From Desulfocurvibacter africanus subsp. africanus DSM 2603 (GTDB lineage Bacteria; Desulfobacterota; Desulfovibrionia; Desulfovibrionales; Desulfovibrionaceae), in NCBI RefSeq assembly GCF_000422545.1, contig NZ_AULZ01000031.1, positions 1 through 39,914 on the forward strand: DNA of 39,914 bases, written 5' to 3'. Both the position numbers and the translations under genes were made by a program. The notes under the pieces were generated by a model. It saw only the letters and a list, made by a program, of their open reading frames with translations. It was not told the DNA's origin and made no database searches. Position 1 is the first letter of the stretch. Every line of letters begins with the position of its first letter. Below are positions 24,875-32,890 of this stretch, in pieces.

Positions 24875-26140
24875 ATGCGCATGAAGCTCATCTATCCGTC
24901 CTGGCCCAAGTTGGAGCGCCAGACCGAATTTCATCTTCCGCCTCATGGCCCGGTGGTCTTCGCGGCCACGGTGCCCGAAGAGGTGGACCTGACCTTCACG
25001 GACGAAAACCGCGAGCCCGTGGACTTCGACGAGCAGGTGGACCTGGTGGGGCTGTCGGTCATGCTCACCTGCCAGATGCCGCGGGCCTTCGCCATCGCCG
25101 ATGCCTATCGGGCCAAGGGCGTCAAGGTCATCTTCGGCGGCATAGCCACCATGCTGCACGCCGAGGAAGCGGCCCTGCACGCTGATTCCGTATTTTTGGG
25201 CGAGGCCGAGGGACGCTTCGGGCAGGTCATCGAAGACTTCAAGGCCGGCAAGCTCAAACCGCTGTACGACTACCTGCGCGTGCACCCGGACATCAACCTG
25301 GTCGGCACGGCGCGGCGCGACATTCTCAAGCGCGACTTGTACAACTACCGGGGCGTGCAGATGGTCGATCTGGTGCACGCCTCGCGCGGCTGCAAGTTCA
25401 ACTGCTTTCCCTGTTGCACGAGCTACCTGGGCGGTCGCGTGTTCCGGCCCAGACCTATCGACAAGGTCGTGGAGGAGCTGGAGTCCATTCCCAACAACCG
25501 GCTGTTCATCGTGGACAACTCCCTGGCCCAGGACAAGGAGTGGCTCAAGGACCTGTTCAAGGCCATGATCCCGCTCAAGAAGAAATGGGTCTCGCACCCG
25601 GTCATGTATGATGACGAAGTGCTGGATTTGGCGGCCCAGGCCGGCTGCTGGTACGTGTACCAGGCGGTCTTCGACACTTCCGACGTCATCCGCGAGCGCA
25701 TCAAGCAGCTCAAGGCCCACGGCATTGGCATCGAGGGCACCATCCTGCTCGGCACAGATGATCAGGACGAGAACTACGTCAAGCGGCTGGTCCACTTCCT
25801 CATGGAGAACGAGCTGAACATCGCCGAGTTCACGGTGCTCACGCCTTTCCCGCACACCCCCATCCGCGAGAAGTTCGAGAAGCAGGGTCGCATCCTGTCC
25901 AATGACTGGAGCAAGTACACCTGCGACAAGGTCGTGTTCCAGCCCAAGCAGATGACGCCCGAAAAACTCCAGGAGCTCTACTACTGGGCCTGGGACGAGT
26001 TCTACGCCGAAGGCGGCTATCAGCTCAAAATGGGCAACCTGTTCAAGCAGGTCATCCGGCGCGAGATGGACGACGGAACCTACCGCCGCTACAACCCGCG
26101 CCAGGGCCGGGTCTTCAAGCGGGAGAAGCCCGCCGTTTAG
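24875..26140 (+). CDS. B12-binding-domain radical SAM protein (rSAM-B12 a)
   Basis: This 421-residue protein has an N-terminal Rossmann-like cobalamin-binding region (about residues 50-130: VDLVGLSVMLTCQMPRAFAI, then VIFGGIAT and FLGEAEG). A radical SAM domain follows with RGCKFNCFPC (Cys173, Cys177, Cys180). The classical DxHxxG motif is absent, as in BchE-like members. Such enzymes methylate unreactive carbons or form C-C bonds or rings. It starts 3 bp after CLF2 with GGGGGA upstream (MRMKLIYPS). It is the first of three tandem B12-type radical SAM genes, which suggests successive changes on one acyl chain. The reaction is unknown. Confidence 0.88.
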   Translation: MRMKLIYPSWPKLERQTEFHLPPHGPVVFAATVPEEVDLTFTDENREPVDFDEQVDLVGLSVMLTCQMPRAFAIADAYRAKGVKVIFGGIATMLHAEEAALHADSVFLGEAEGRFGQVIEDFKAGKLKPLYDYLRVHPDINLVGTARRDILKRDLYNYRGVQMVDLVHASRGCKFNCFPCCTSYLGGRVFRPRPIDKVVEELESIPNNRLFIVDNSLAQDKEWLKDLFKAMIPLKKKWVSHPVMYDDEVLDLAAQAGCWYVYQAVFDTSDVIRERIKQLKAHGIGIEGTILLGTDDQDENYVKRLVHFLMENELNIAEFTVLTPFPHTPIREKFEKQGRILSNDWSKYTCDKVVFQPKQMTPEKLQELYYWAWDEFYAEGGYQLKMGNLFKQVIRREMDDGTYRRYNPRQGRVFKREKPAV

Positions 26141-26152
26141 GCGGAGGACGCC

Positions 26153-27526
26153 ATGAGCAAGGTCTTCCTGCTGGCCACCAACACCACCACGGACCCCTAT
26201 CCGGTTTACCCGCTGGGCATGGCCGTGGTTGCCCGCGCCCTGACTGACGCAGGCCATGAGGTGCGCCAGTTCGACTTCCTCGTTTCGGGCCGCGACACGG
26301 CCGGGCTGGCAAGCGCCATCAAGCGGTTCGCGCCTGATTGCGTGGGCCTGTCCCTGCGCAACATCGACAACGTGGACTCCTTCAGCGGCGAGAGCGGCTG
26401 GTATCTGACCCAGGCCAGGGAGTTGACGCAGCTGTGCCGCGAGGCCTCGGGCGCGCCGGTGATCATCGGCGGACCGGCTTTCTCCATCATGCCCGAGGAG
26501 ATCCTGGACTACCTGGGAGCGGACTTCGGCATCGTGGGCGAAGGCGAGAAGGCCTTTCCGGAGCTGCTGGCGCGGCTCGCGCGCGGGGAGCAGCCCGAGC
26601 GCATCACGCGCTCGTCCGGGCCGGGGCTCACTGGCAGCGACATGGCCCAACCGCTGCTGGTGCGCGAGCTGGTGGATTTCTACGTAGGCGGCAGCGGCAT
26701 GGTCAATCTGCAGACCAAACGCGGCTGCCCTTTCAAGTGCGTGTACTGCACCTATCCGTGCATCGAGGGCCGCGTGCTGCGGCTGCGCGAGCCCGAAGCG
26801 GTGGTGGAGGATCTCGCGCGCATGAACGCGGAGTTCGCCATCGACCACGTGTTCTTCACGGACTCGGTGTTCAACGATCCGGGCGGCCACTACCTGGAAG
26901 TCGCCGAGGCTCTGATCAAAAGCGGGCTGAACATCAAGTGGTCGGCTTTCTTCAAGCCCATGCCCATCACGGCCGGAGAGCTGGCCCTGCTCAAGCGCTC
27001 GGGTCTGTACGCCGTGGAGCTGGGCACGGACGCTTCCTGCGACGCGACGCTGGCAGGCCTGGACAAGAGCTTCAGCTTCGCCGAGGCCCTGGCCTTCAAC
27101 CAGGCCTGCGTGGCCCAGGAAATCCCGGTGGCGCACTTCGTCATGTTCGCCGGACCGGGAGAGACCATGGACACGGTGCGCGAGGGGCTGGCCAACCTGG
27201 AGCGCCTGGAGCAGTGCGTGGTTTTCGCCTTCTCTGGCATCCGCATCCTGCCCGGCACGCGCCTGCTGGACATCGCCCGCGCCCAGGGAGTGCTGGCGGA
27301 TGATACGCCCCTGCTCAAGCCGGCCTACTACTTCTCGCCGCACGTGGACGTGCAGGCCATGCACGAAGCCATGCTGACCTCATTCGCCGGCCGCCGCGAG
27401 CGCATCTTTCCGCCCTCGGAAGGCCAGGCGCGCATGGAGGTCATGCAGCGCTTCGGCTATCGCGGCCTCATGTGGGATAAGCTGATCTCCTTCCGCAAGG
27501 ACAAGCCCAGGAGGGTCAAGACATGA
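26153..27526 (+). CDS. B12-binding-domain radical SAM protein, lipid-biosynthesis type (rSAM-B12 b)
   Basis: This 457-residue protein has a B12-binding-like N-terminal domain (GLSLRNIDNVDSF near residue 65; VIIGGPAFSIMPEE; GIVGEGE). A radical SAM core follows with RGCPFKCVYC (Cys192, Cys196, Cys199). From memory, the GLSLRNIDN pattern is characteristic of the group named lipid biosynthesis B12-binding/radical SAM proteins, reported in gene clusters proposed for ladderane lipids. It starts 12 bp after the first B12 radical SAM gene and overlaps the third by 4 bp. Role in C-methylation or ring formation on a fatty chain is inference. Confidence 0.88.
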   Translation: MSKVFLLATNTTTDPYPVYPLGMAVVARALTDAGHEVRQFDFLVSGRDTAGLASAIKRFAPDCVGLSLRNIDNVDSFSGESGWYLTQARELTQLCREASGAPVIIGGPAFSIMPEEILDYLGADFGIVGEGEKAFPELLARLARGEQPERITRSSGPGLTGSDMAQPLLVRELVDFYVGGSGMVNLQTKRGCPFKCVYCTYPCIEGRVLRLREPEAVVEDLARMNAEFAIDHVFFTDSVFNDPGGHYLEVAEALIKSGLNIKWSAFFKPMPITAGELALLKRSGLYAVELGTDASCDATLAGLDKSFSFAEALAFNQACVAQEIPVAHFVMFAGPGETMDTVREGLANLERLEQCVVFAFSGIRILPGTRLLDIARAQGVLADDTPLLKPAYYFSPHVDVQAMHEAMLTSFAGRRERIFPPSEGQARMEVMQRFGYRGLMWDKLISFRKDKPRRVKT

Positions 27527-28995
27527 GCGCGCTTCAGCCTCTCGACCGCAGGAAGATCCTGCTCGTGCACCCGCTGGGCTACTCCGCGGGCTCGGCCGGC
27601 AACGACATCTCGCGCAAGGCCAACGTCATGCCGCCGCTCGGGCTGGCCAGCATTTCGGCCTGGCTGGACTCCAAGGGCTTCAGCACGACAATTGCCGACT
27701 ATTTCGCCCGGCCGGGCTCGGACAAGACCGTGCAGGACTACCTGCGCACGGAGCGGCCGGCGTTCATCGGCTTCAGTTGCACGACCTCGTCCTTCCTGGA
27801 CGGCGCGCGCATAGCGGCCATGGCCAAGGCCGAGCTGCCCGGCGTGACCACGATCTTCGGCGGCGCGCACGTCTCGGCCCTGCGCGAGCGCGTGCTGGCC
27901 GAATTCCCGGCCGTGGACATGGTCGTGGTGGGCGAGGGCGAAGAGACCATGCGCGAGATCATGGAACGCGGCCTGGATGATCCGGCCTCGATTCCCGGCC
28001 TCGTCTGGCGGGACACCTCCGGCACGCCGACCTTCAACGGCCGCCGCGAGCACCTGCTCGACCTGGATGCCTTGCCCTTCCCGGCCTACGAGAAGCTCGA
28101 CGGATTTCCGCACGACTACACGCTGCCCATCTTCAACTATCCGCGCGCGCCCAATACGAGCTGCTCCTCCAGCCGCGGTTGCCCGTACGCGTGCAGCTAC
28201 TGCGACCGTTCGGTCTTCGGCCGCAGCTACCGTTTCAATTCCGCGCAGTACCTCTACGAGCACCTGCGCCATCTGCGCGACCGCTTCGGCATCCGCCACG
28301 TGAATTTCTACGACGACCAGTTCACCTTCCACAAAAAACGCGTGGAAGAGTTCACGGATATGCTCGTGGCAAAACCCCTGGGCATGACTTTCAACTGCGC
28401 GGTGCGGGCCAACCACATCGACGAAGACTTGATACGCCGGCTCAAGGCCGCGGGGTGCTGGATGACCAGCCTGGGCATCGAGACCGGCGACCAGGCGCTG
28501 CTGGAACGCCAGAACCGCAAGATCGACCTGGGCGACCTGGGCGAAAAGATCAAGCTGGTCAAGCGCCACGGCATCCGGGTCAAGGGCCTGCTCATGATGG
28601 GCCTGCCGGGCGAGACTGAGGAGACCATCGCCAAGACCAAGCGCTATGTGTTCTCCCTGCCCGTTGACGATCTGAACATGACCAAATTCACGCCCTTCCC
28701 CGGCTCGCCCATCTACGACGAGATCAAGGCCGCGAACGGCCAGCTCGGCGAGTTCGACGAGGATTGGCAGCGCATGGACTGCATGCACTTCCTGTTCGTG
28801 GCCAAGGGCATGACCCGCGAGCGATTGGACGAACTGCACCGGGACTTCTACAAATCGCACTTCACGCGGCCCAAGGTGCTCTGGGACTATGTGACCATGC
28901 TCTGGCGCTCGCCGCAAAGCTGGATGAGATTCCTGGCCAACCTGCGCTCGTTCTGGTCCTTCGCGCACAGCAGCAACCGCTATGGAAAGGCTTAG
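27523..28995 (+). CDS. B12-binding-domain radical SAM protein, BchE-like (rSAM-B12 c)
   Basis: This 490-residue protein has a B12-binding region (residues about 12-145: LLVHPLGY, MPPLGLASISAWL, FIGFSCTTSS, IFGGAHVSAL, VVGEGEET) and the radical SAM motif RGCPYACSYC (Cys220, Cys224, Cys227). The C-terminal part includes FTPFPGSPIYDEI. The arrangement resembles BchE/HpnJ-type enzymes. The start overlaps the previous gene by ATGA, and the stop directly abuts the glycosyltransferase gene. It completes a three-gene B12 radical SAM block. The product and reaction cannot be told from sequence. Confidence 0.88.
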   Translation: MSALQPLDRRKILLVHPLGYSAGSAGNDISRKANVMPPLGLASISAWLDSKGFSTTIADYFARPGSDKTVQDYLRTERPAFIGFSCTTSSFLDGARIAAMAKAELPGVTTIFGGAHVSALRERVLAEFPAVDMVVVGEGEETMREIMERGLDDPASIPGLVWRDTSGTPTFNGRREHLLDLDALPFPAYEKLDGFPHDYTLPIFNYPRAPNTSCSSSRGCPYACSYCDRSVFGRSYRFNSAQYLYEHLRHLRDRFGIRHVNFYDDQFTFHKKRVEEFTDMLVAKPLGMTFNCAVRANHIDEDLIRRLKAAGCWMTSLGIETGDQALLERQNRKIDLGDLGEKIKLVKRHGIRVKGLLMMGLPGETEETIAKTKRYVFSLPVDDLNMTKFTPFPGSPIYDEIKAANGQLGEFDEDWQRMDCMHFLFVAKGMTRERLDELHRDFYKSHFTRPKVLWDYVTMLWRSPQSWMRFLANLRSFWSFAHSSNRYGKA

Positions 28996-30174
28996 ATGAC
29001 TGAAGTCGCGCGCCATCTGATCGTCATTCCGGTCTACAACCACGCGGCCACCCTGCGTTCCGTGGCGGAACGCGCCATGGCCTTCGGTCCGCTGCTCGTG
29101 GTCGACGACGGCTCCAGCGACGGGGGCGCCGACGTGCTGGAAGGGCTCGGAGTCGAGGTCATCCGCCACCCGGTGAACCAGGGCAAGGGCGCGGCCATTC
29201 TTACCGCCGCGGCGCGGGCCGAGGAGTTGGGCTTTACGCATATCGTGACCCTGGATGCGGACGCCCAGCACGATCCGGCGGACATCCCCAAGTTCCTGCA
29301 GGTTCTGGCCGAGGAGCCCATGTCCATCGTGGTTGGCGCACGAGACTTCAACACGGCCAATGTGCCAGGCTCCTCGCGCTTCGGCCGCGAATTCTCCAAC
29401 TTCTGGCTGCGCGTGCAAACCGGGCAAAGATTGTCCGACACCCAGAGCGGCTTCCGGGCCTATCCCGTGAACGTTCTGCGGCGACTGAAGTTTTCCGAGA
29501 CGCACTACTCCTTCGAGGTTGAGGTGCTCGTGCGCGCGGTCTGGGCCGGCCTGAGCCTGCGCGACGTGGCCATCAGCGTGCACTACCCGCCGGCCGAGGA
29601 GCGCGTGTCGCATTTCCGGGGTTTCGTGGACAACCTGCGCCTCTCGCTGCTCAACACGCGGCTGACAGTGCGTTCCATGCTGCCCTGGCCCCATGACAAG
29701 CTCCTGCAAAGCGGCAAGACGGAAAAGGCCGTGTCCCTGCGCCATCCCGTGCGCTCGTTCAGGAACCTCCTGGAAGGCAGCGCCACGCCCATGGACATCG
29801 CCCTGTCGGTGGCCTTGGGAATATTCCTGGGCACCCTGCCGCTGCTGGGCGTGCATTCGGTGTCCATCCTTTTGGCCGCGGGCTACCTGCGCCTGAACCG
29901 GCTCGTGGCCCTGGCCGCCAGCCAATTGTGCATGCCGCCCCTGGTGCCGGCCCTGGCCGTGGAGGCGGGCCATTTCCTGCGCCACGGGCAGTTCCTTACC
30001 GAGTTGTCCATGCAGACCCTGGGCACCCAGTTCCTGGATCGGGCCTGGGAATGGGTCATCGGCTCCGTGGCCTTGGCCCCCCTGCTGGCCCTGGCCATGG
30101 GCTTCACAGCCTGGAGCGCGGCCGTGTCCATCAGGCTCCAGATGAAGGCGGTGCGGCGCTATGTCGGAAAATAG
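28996..30174 (+). CDS. GT2 glycosyltransferase fused to DUF2062 membrane domain
   Basis: This 392-residue protein has two parts. Residues 1-235 form a GT-A domain like dolichyl-phosphate mannose synthase (VIPVYNHAATL, VVDDGSSDGG, TLDADAQHDP with the metal-binding DAD, and DTQSGFRAYP). Residues about 255-390 are a DUF2062 domain with hydrophobic segments (IALSVALGIFLGTLPLLG). This fusion is known from aryl-polyene and related clusters. It likely transfers a sugar to a lipid at the cytoplasmic face of the inner membrane, perhaps building the head group. It abuts the previous stop and overlaps the acyltransferase by 14 bp. Sugar donor and acceptor are unknown. Confidence 0.87.
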   Translation: MTEVARHLIVIPVYNHAATLRSVAERAMAFGPLLVVDDGSSDGGADVLEGLGVEVIRHPVNQGKGAAILTAAARAEELGFTHIVTLDADAQHDPADIPKFLQVLAEEPMSIVVGARDFNTANVPGSSRFGREFSNFWLRVQTGQRLSDTQSGFRAYPVNVLRRLKFSETHYSFEVEVLVRAVWAGLSLRDVAISVHYPPAEERVSHFRGFVDNLRLSLLNTRLTVRSMLPWPHDKLLQSGKTEKAVSLRHPVRSFRNLLEGSATPMDIALSVALGIFLGTLPLLGVHSVSILLAAGYLRLNRLVALAASQLCMPPLVPALAVEAGHFLRHGQFLTELSMQTLGTQFLDRAWEWVIGSVALAPLLALAMGFTAWSAAVSIRLQMKAVRRYVGK

Positions 30175-31129
30175 ACAACGCCGCTGGTCCAGCCGCAGCG
30201 TTGGCGCCCGCTGGCAGCATCAGTTCTTCTATCTGCTCATCCGCCTGGGCGGGCGCTGGTCTGCGTACCTCTTCGCCCGGCTGGTGGTGGGCTGGTACAT
30301 GCTCCTGCGGCCCGACCTGCGCGAGCGCTGCCGGCCATACCTCGTGCGCCGCTTCCCCGGCGAGGGCGCGAACTTCCGCCAGAGCTTCAAGCTGAGCTAT
30401 GCCTTGGCCCAGGCAATCATCGACCGGGCCATGGTCGGCATCCTTGGTCCCGGCCGGCTGAAAGTGGAATTTCGCGGCCGCGAGAAGCTCACGCCACTGA
30501 TGGAGGCCCGCCAGGGCTTCATCCTCATGGGCGCGCACGTGGGCTGCTGGCAGGCGGCCATGTCGGCCATCGACTTCCTGGGCATGCCCGTGAACATGCT
30601 CATCACCCGCGAGGCCGGCGATGTCGACCGCCACTGGTTCGAGCACCGCAAGGGTGACATGCCCTTCAAGATCATCGACCCTTCGGGCTACCTGGGCGGC
30701 ACCCTGGACATGATCGCCGCGCTTAAAAACGGCGAGGTGGTCTGTGTCATGGGCGACCGGACCTTTGGCAGCGAAGGCAGCGCCCTGGCCCTGCCCTTCC
30801 TGGGCGAGCCGGCCCAGTTCCCGGTCAGCGCCTACAAGCTGGCCTCGGCCACGGGCGCGCCCGTGGTGGTCATGCTCTCGCACAAGAGCGGCCCGGATTC
30901 CTACGTGCTGGAGATCGCACGGATTATCAATGTTCCCGAGCGCCTGCCTCGCGGCCGGGCGGGCGTGGCCCCTTACGCCCGCCAGTTCGTACAGGCCCTG
31001 GAGGCCTTTGTGGGCGAGCATCCATACCAATTCTTCAACTTCTTCGACATGTGGGCCGGCGGTCCGGCGGAACGCACGGATGCGGCCGAACCCACGGCCA
31101 GAGCCTACGCACAAGGAGAAAAACCATGA
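30161..31129 (+). CDS. LpxL/HtrB-type lysophospholipid acyltransferase
   Basis: This 322-residue inner-membrane protein belongs to the LpxL_LpxP_like acyltransferases: an N-terminal hydrophobic region (FYLLIRLGGRWSAYLFA), GFILMGAHVGCWQAAM around residue 126, and a later VVCVMGDRTFGSEGSAL segment. Family members usually show HxxxxE or HxxxxD as the catalytic dyad. Here the residue five after His126 is Gln131, not an acid. Either this subfamily uses Gln or the alignment is off by a residue. It should acylate a lipid or glycolipid made by the GT2 partner, using ACP-bound chains from ACP2, which overlaps by 4 bp. The target is inferred from context. Confidence 0.82.
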   Translation: MSENRQRRWSSRSVGARWQHQFFYLLIRLGGRWSAYLFARLVVGWYMLLRPDLRERCRPYLVRRFPGEGANFRQSFKLSYALAQAIIDRAMVGILGPGRLKVEFRGREKLTPLMEARQGFILMGAHVGCWQAAMSAIDFLGMPVNMLITREAGDVDRHWFEHRKGDMPFKIIDPSGYLGGTLDMIAALKNGEVVCVMGDRTFGSEGSALALPFLGEPAQFPVSAYKLASATGAPVVVMLSHKSGPDSYVLEIARIINVPERLPRGRAGVAPYARQFVQALEAFVGEHPYQFFNFFDMWAGGPAERTDAAEPTARAYAQGEKP

Positions 31130-31380
31130 CGACCAGCGCCAAACTGCGCGACATTCTCGTGAACGAACTCAACCTGGAGGACGTGACTCCAGAGGAACTG
31201 ACCGACGACACTGCCCTGTTCGGCGAGGGCCTTGGTCTCGACTCCTTGGACGCCGTGGAGATCGTCGTGCTCGTTCAGAAGCACTTCGGCGTCGAGATCA
31301 AGGACATGGAGGAGGGCAAGACCGCCTTCCAGAATATCGGCAGCCTGGCCAGCTTCATCGACGCGCGGAAGGCCCAATGA
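31126..31380 (+). CDS. Acyl carrier protein (ACP2)
   Basis: This 84-residue carrier protein has the phosphopantetheine site GLGLDSLDAVEIVVLVQ with Ser40 and an acidic helix II. A strong ribosome-binding site (AAGGAGAA) lies upstream, and the ATG overlaps the acyltransferase stop (ATGA). It also overlaps KS4 by 4 bp. ACP2 is closer to aryl-polyene-type ACPs with a full FGEGLGLDSLD motif than ACP1, so the two may serve different KSs. It acts in the cytoplasm. Confidence 0.92.
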   Translation: MTTSAKLRDILVNELNLEDVTPEELTDDTALFGEGLGLDSLDAVEIVVLVQKHFGVEIKDMEEGKTAFQNIGSLASFIDARKAQ

Positions 31381-32582
31381 GCATTCGCGGCCGAGGCGTG
31401 GCCGTGGCCGGCCTGGGCTGCCTGTGCGCGGCCGGATTGAGCGTGGACGAGTGCGTCCGCGCTCTGTTCCGGGGCGAACGCGATCCCAGGCCGCCCGCGC
31501 GGCTCTCGACGAATTTGCCGACACGCAACCCCGTCTTCGAGCTGCCGGAGAGTTTCATCGCAGTCGAGCCCCTGGCCCGGCGCGAGGACACCACGCTCAC
31601 GGCCGCCATGGCCGTGGCCACTGCCCGCGAGGCCTTGACCATGGCCGGACTTACGCCGGCTGCTTTGTCCGGGCTGCGCGTGGGCGCGCTCGTGGGGACC
31701 ACCGTGGGCAGCGCCATGAACAATGAGGAATTCTATCGCGAGTACCGCACAGGCGGCCGGCCGAGCATGAAGCCCATCACGCGCTTCCTGCACAGCAATC
31801 CGGCCTCGGTGCTGGCGCGGGAGTTCGATCTGCGCGGCCCGGTGCAGACCGTGGTCAATGCCTGCTCCTCAGGCACCGACGCCGTGGGGCTGGCCGCCGA
31901 GTGGATCGCGGCCGGGTTGTGCGACGCGGTGCTGGCGGGCGGCAGCGACGAATTATGCCGCGTGACCTACCTCGGCTTCAATTCGCTCATGATCTTCGAC
32001 TCCGAGCCGTGCAAGCCCTTTGACGCGAACCGCAAGGGCCTCAACCTGGGCGAAGGCGCGGCCATGCTCCTGCTCCTGTCCGACGCGGCCGCCGTCAAGC
32101 TGGGTTGCAAGCCTCGCTTCCGTGTGCTGGGCTACGGCTCGGCCTGCGACGCTTATCATCCCACCGCGCCCAAGCCGGACGGCGCAGGCCTGCGCGCGGC
32201 CCTCTCCGATGCGTTGCGCACATCGAACCTCGCACCTTCGGATATCGCCTTTGTCAACGCCCACGGCACGGGAACCCCCGACAACGACCGCGTGGAAAGC
32301 CTGGTCCTGCCCGAGGCCTTGCCTGGAGTGCCCTATCTGTCCACCAAGGGCATGACCGGCCACACCCTGGGCGCGGCCGGAGCCATCGAGGCGGTCTTTA
32401 CCGCTGCCTGCCTGGAGCTGGGCAAAATCCCGGCCAGCCTGGGCCTTACCCAAGTGGACCCGAGTTTCCCGTCCTCCCCCGTGACGGAGCGTACACAGAT
32501 TAAGGGCAAAGCAGGTCTGTCCCAGTCCCTGGCTTTCGGCGGCAACAACAGCGCCGTGGTCATCGCTCTTGAAGATACGTAG
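31377..32582 (+). CDS. Beta-ketoacyl-ACP synthase, complete (KS4)
   Basis: This 401-residue condensing enzyme has Cys163 (VNACSSGTDAVG), His296 (NAHGTGTPDND) and His329 (KGMTGHTLGAAG), plus the FabF-like KPFDANRKGLNLGEGAA loop and GGNNSAVVI at the end. It is the last gene of the cluster and overlaps ACP2 (ATGA), so the two are likely a working pair. Its active-site flank (NACSSGTDA) differs from those of KS1 to KS3, which supports a separate step in chain building. A weak hairpin at 32600-32620 and then repeats follow. Confidence 0.9.
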   Translation: MSIRGRGVAVAGLGCLCAAGLSVDECVRALFRGERDPRPPARLSTNLPTRNPVFELPESFIAVEPLARREDTTLTAAMAVATAREALTMAGLTPAALSGLRVGALVGTTVGSAMNNEEFYREYRTGGRPSMKPITRFLHSNPASVLAREFDLRGPVQTVVNACSSGTDAVGLAAEWIAAGLCDAVLAGGSDELCRVTYLGFNSLMIFDSEPCKPFDANRKGLNLGEGAAMLLLLSDAAAVKLGCKPRFRVLGYGSACDAYHPTAPKPDGAGLRAALSDALRTSNLAPSDIAFVNAHGTGTPDNDRVESLVLPEALPGVPYLSTKGMTGHTLGAAGAIEAVFTAACLELGKIPASLGLTQVDPSFPSSPVTERTQIKGKAGLSQSLAFGGNNSAVVIALEDT

Positions 32583-32747
32583 GTAAGGCATTTGAAGGTC
32601 GAGAGGGCTACACCTTCTCGTGATCCCTGTCGAAGTCAATCTCGAAACGCCTGTGATCGCGCAAGAGTCTGGAGAGGCTTGCCCTCCCCGCTTGCCCTGC
32701 TCACCAAGGCGGACGCCCCCCGGGCTCGCGCAGTTCAATCGGTCTTC
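32583..32747. other. Non-coding region after the cluster
   Basis: This stretch between KS4 and the repeats contains no gene that I can support. An 8-bp stem CGAGAGGG / CCTTCTCG (32600-32620, one G-T pair) lies 17 bp after the KS4 stop. It lacks a T-run, so it is at best a weak or Rho-assisted terminator. Confidence 0.4.
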
Positions 32748-32876
32748 AGAGCAGATTGCTTTTAAGACGCCCGCTCCGGCGCAGACGGCGCAAGTGAATT
32801 GCGCCTGCGCCGAAGCTAGCGGCAAGCCATGCCGCCGCATGGCTTGCAGAGCATTTTCAAAAGCAAAATGCTCTAG
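32748..32876 (-). repeat. Family A palindromic repeat, copy 4 (inverted)
   Basis: A full copy on the opposite strand relative to copies 1-3. The 11-bp hairpin is intact, but its loop differs (ggcg in place of gtcg in element orientation), so the stem is kept while the loop varies. Its outer right edge reads TGCTCTAGAG; the left edge is preceded by TTC rather than TA. A 14-15 bp solo end (GAGCCGATTGCTTTT) separates it from family B copy 2. Confidence 0.92.
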
Positions 32877-32890
32877 AGCCGATTGCTTTT

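Noticed and set aside
24836-27364. An 842-codon open frame on the minus strand, opposite the B12 radical SAM genes
   Set aside because: It is a shadow of GC-rich coding sequence on the plus strand. Its product is rich in His/Gln/Gly/Ala without any domain, while the plus-strand frames carry clear catalytic motifs.
27457-29985. Another 842-codon minus-strand open frame, opposite the third B12 radical SAM and GT2 genes
   Set aside because: Same reason: low-complexity composition, no motif, and complete overlap with two well-supported genes.
9068-32582. A standard aryl-polyene cluster
   Set aside because: No ammonia lyase or aryl methyltransferase is present, while four radical SAM enzymes and a RetSat/CrtI-like enzyme are additions not typical of that class.
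9068-32582. A proven ladderane pathway
   Set aside because: The link between such genes and ladderanes is only a comparative-genomics proposal as far as I know, and the organism type suggested here is not known for ladderanes. I use the term only for resemblance.
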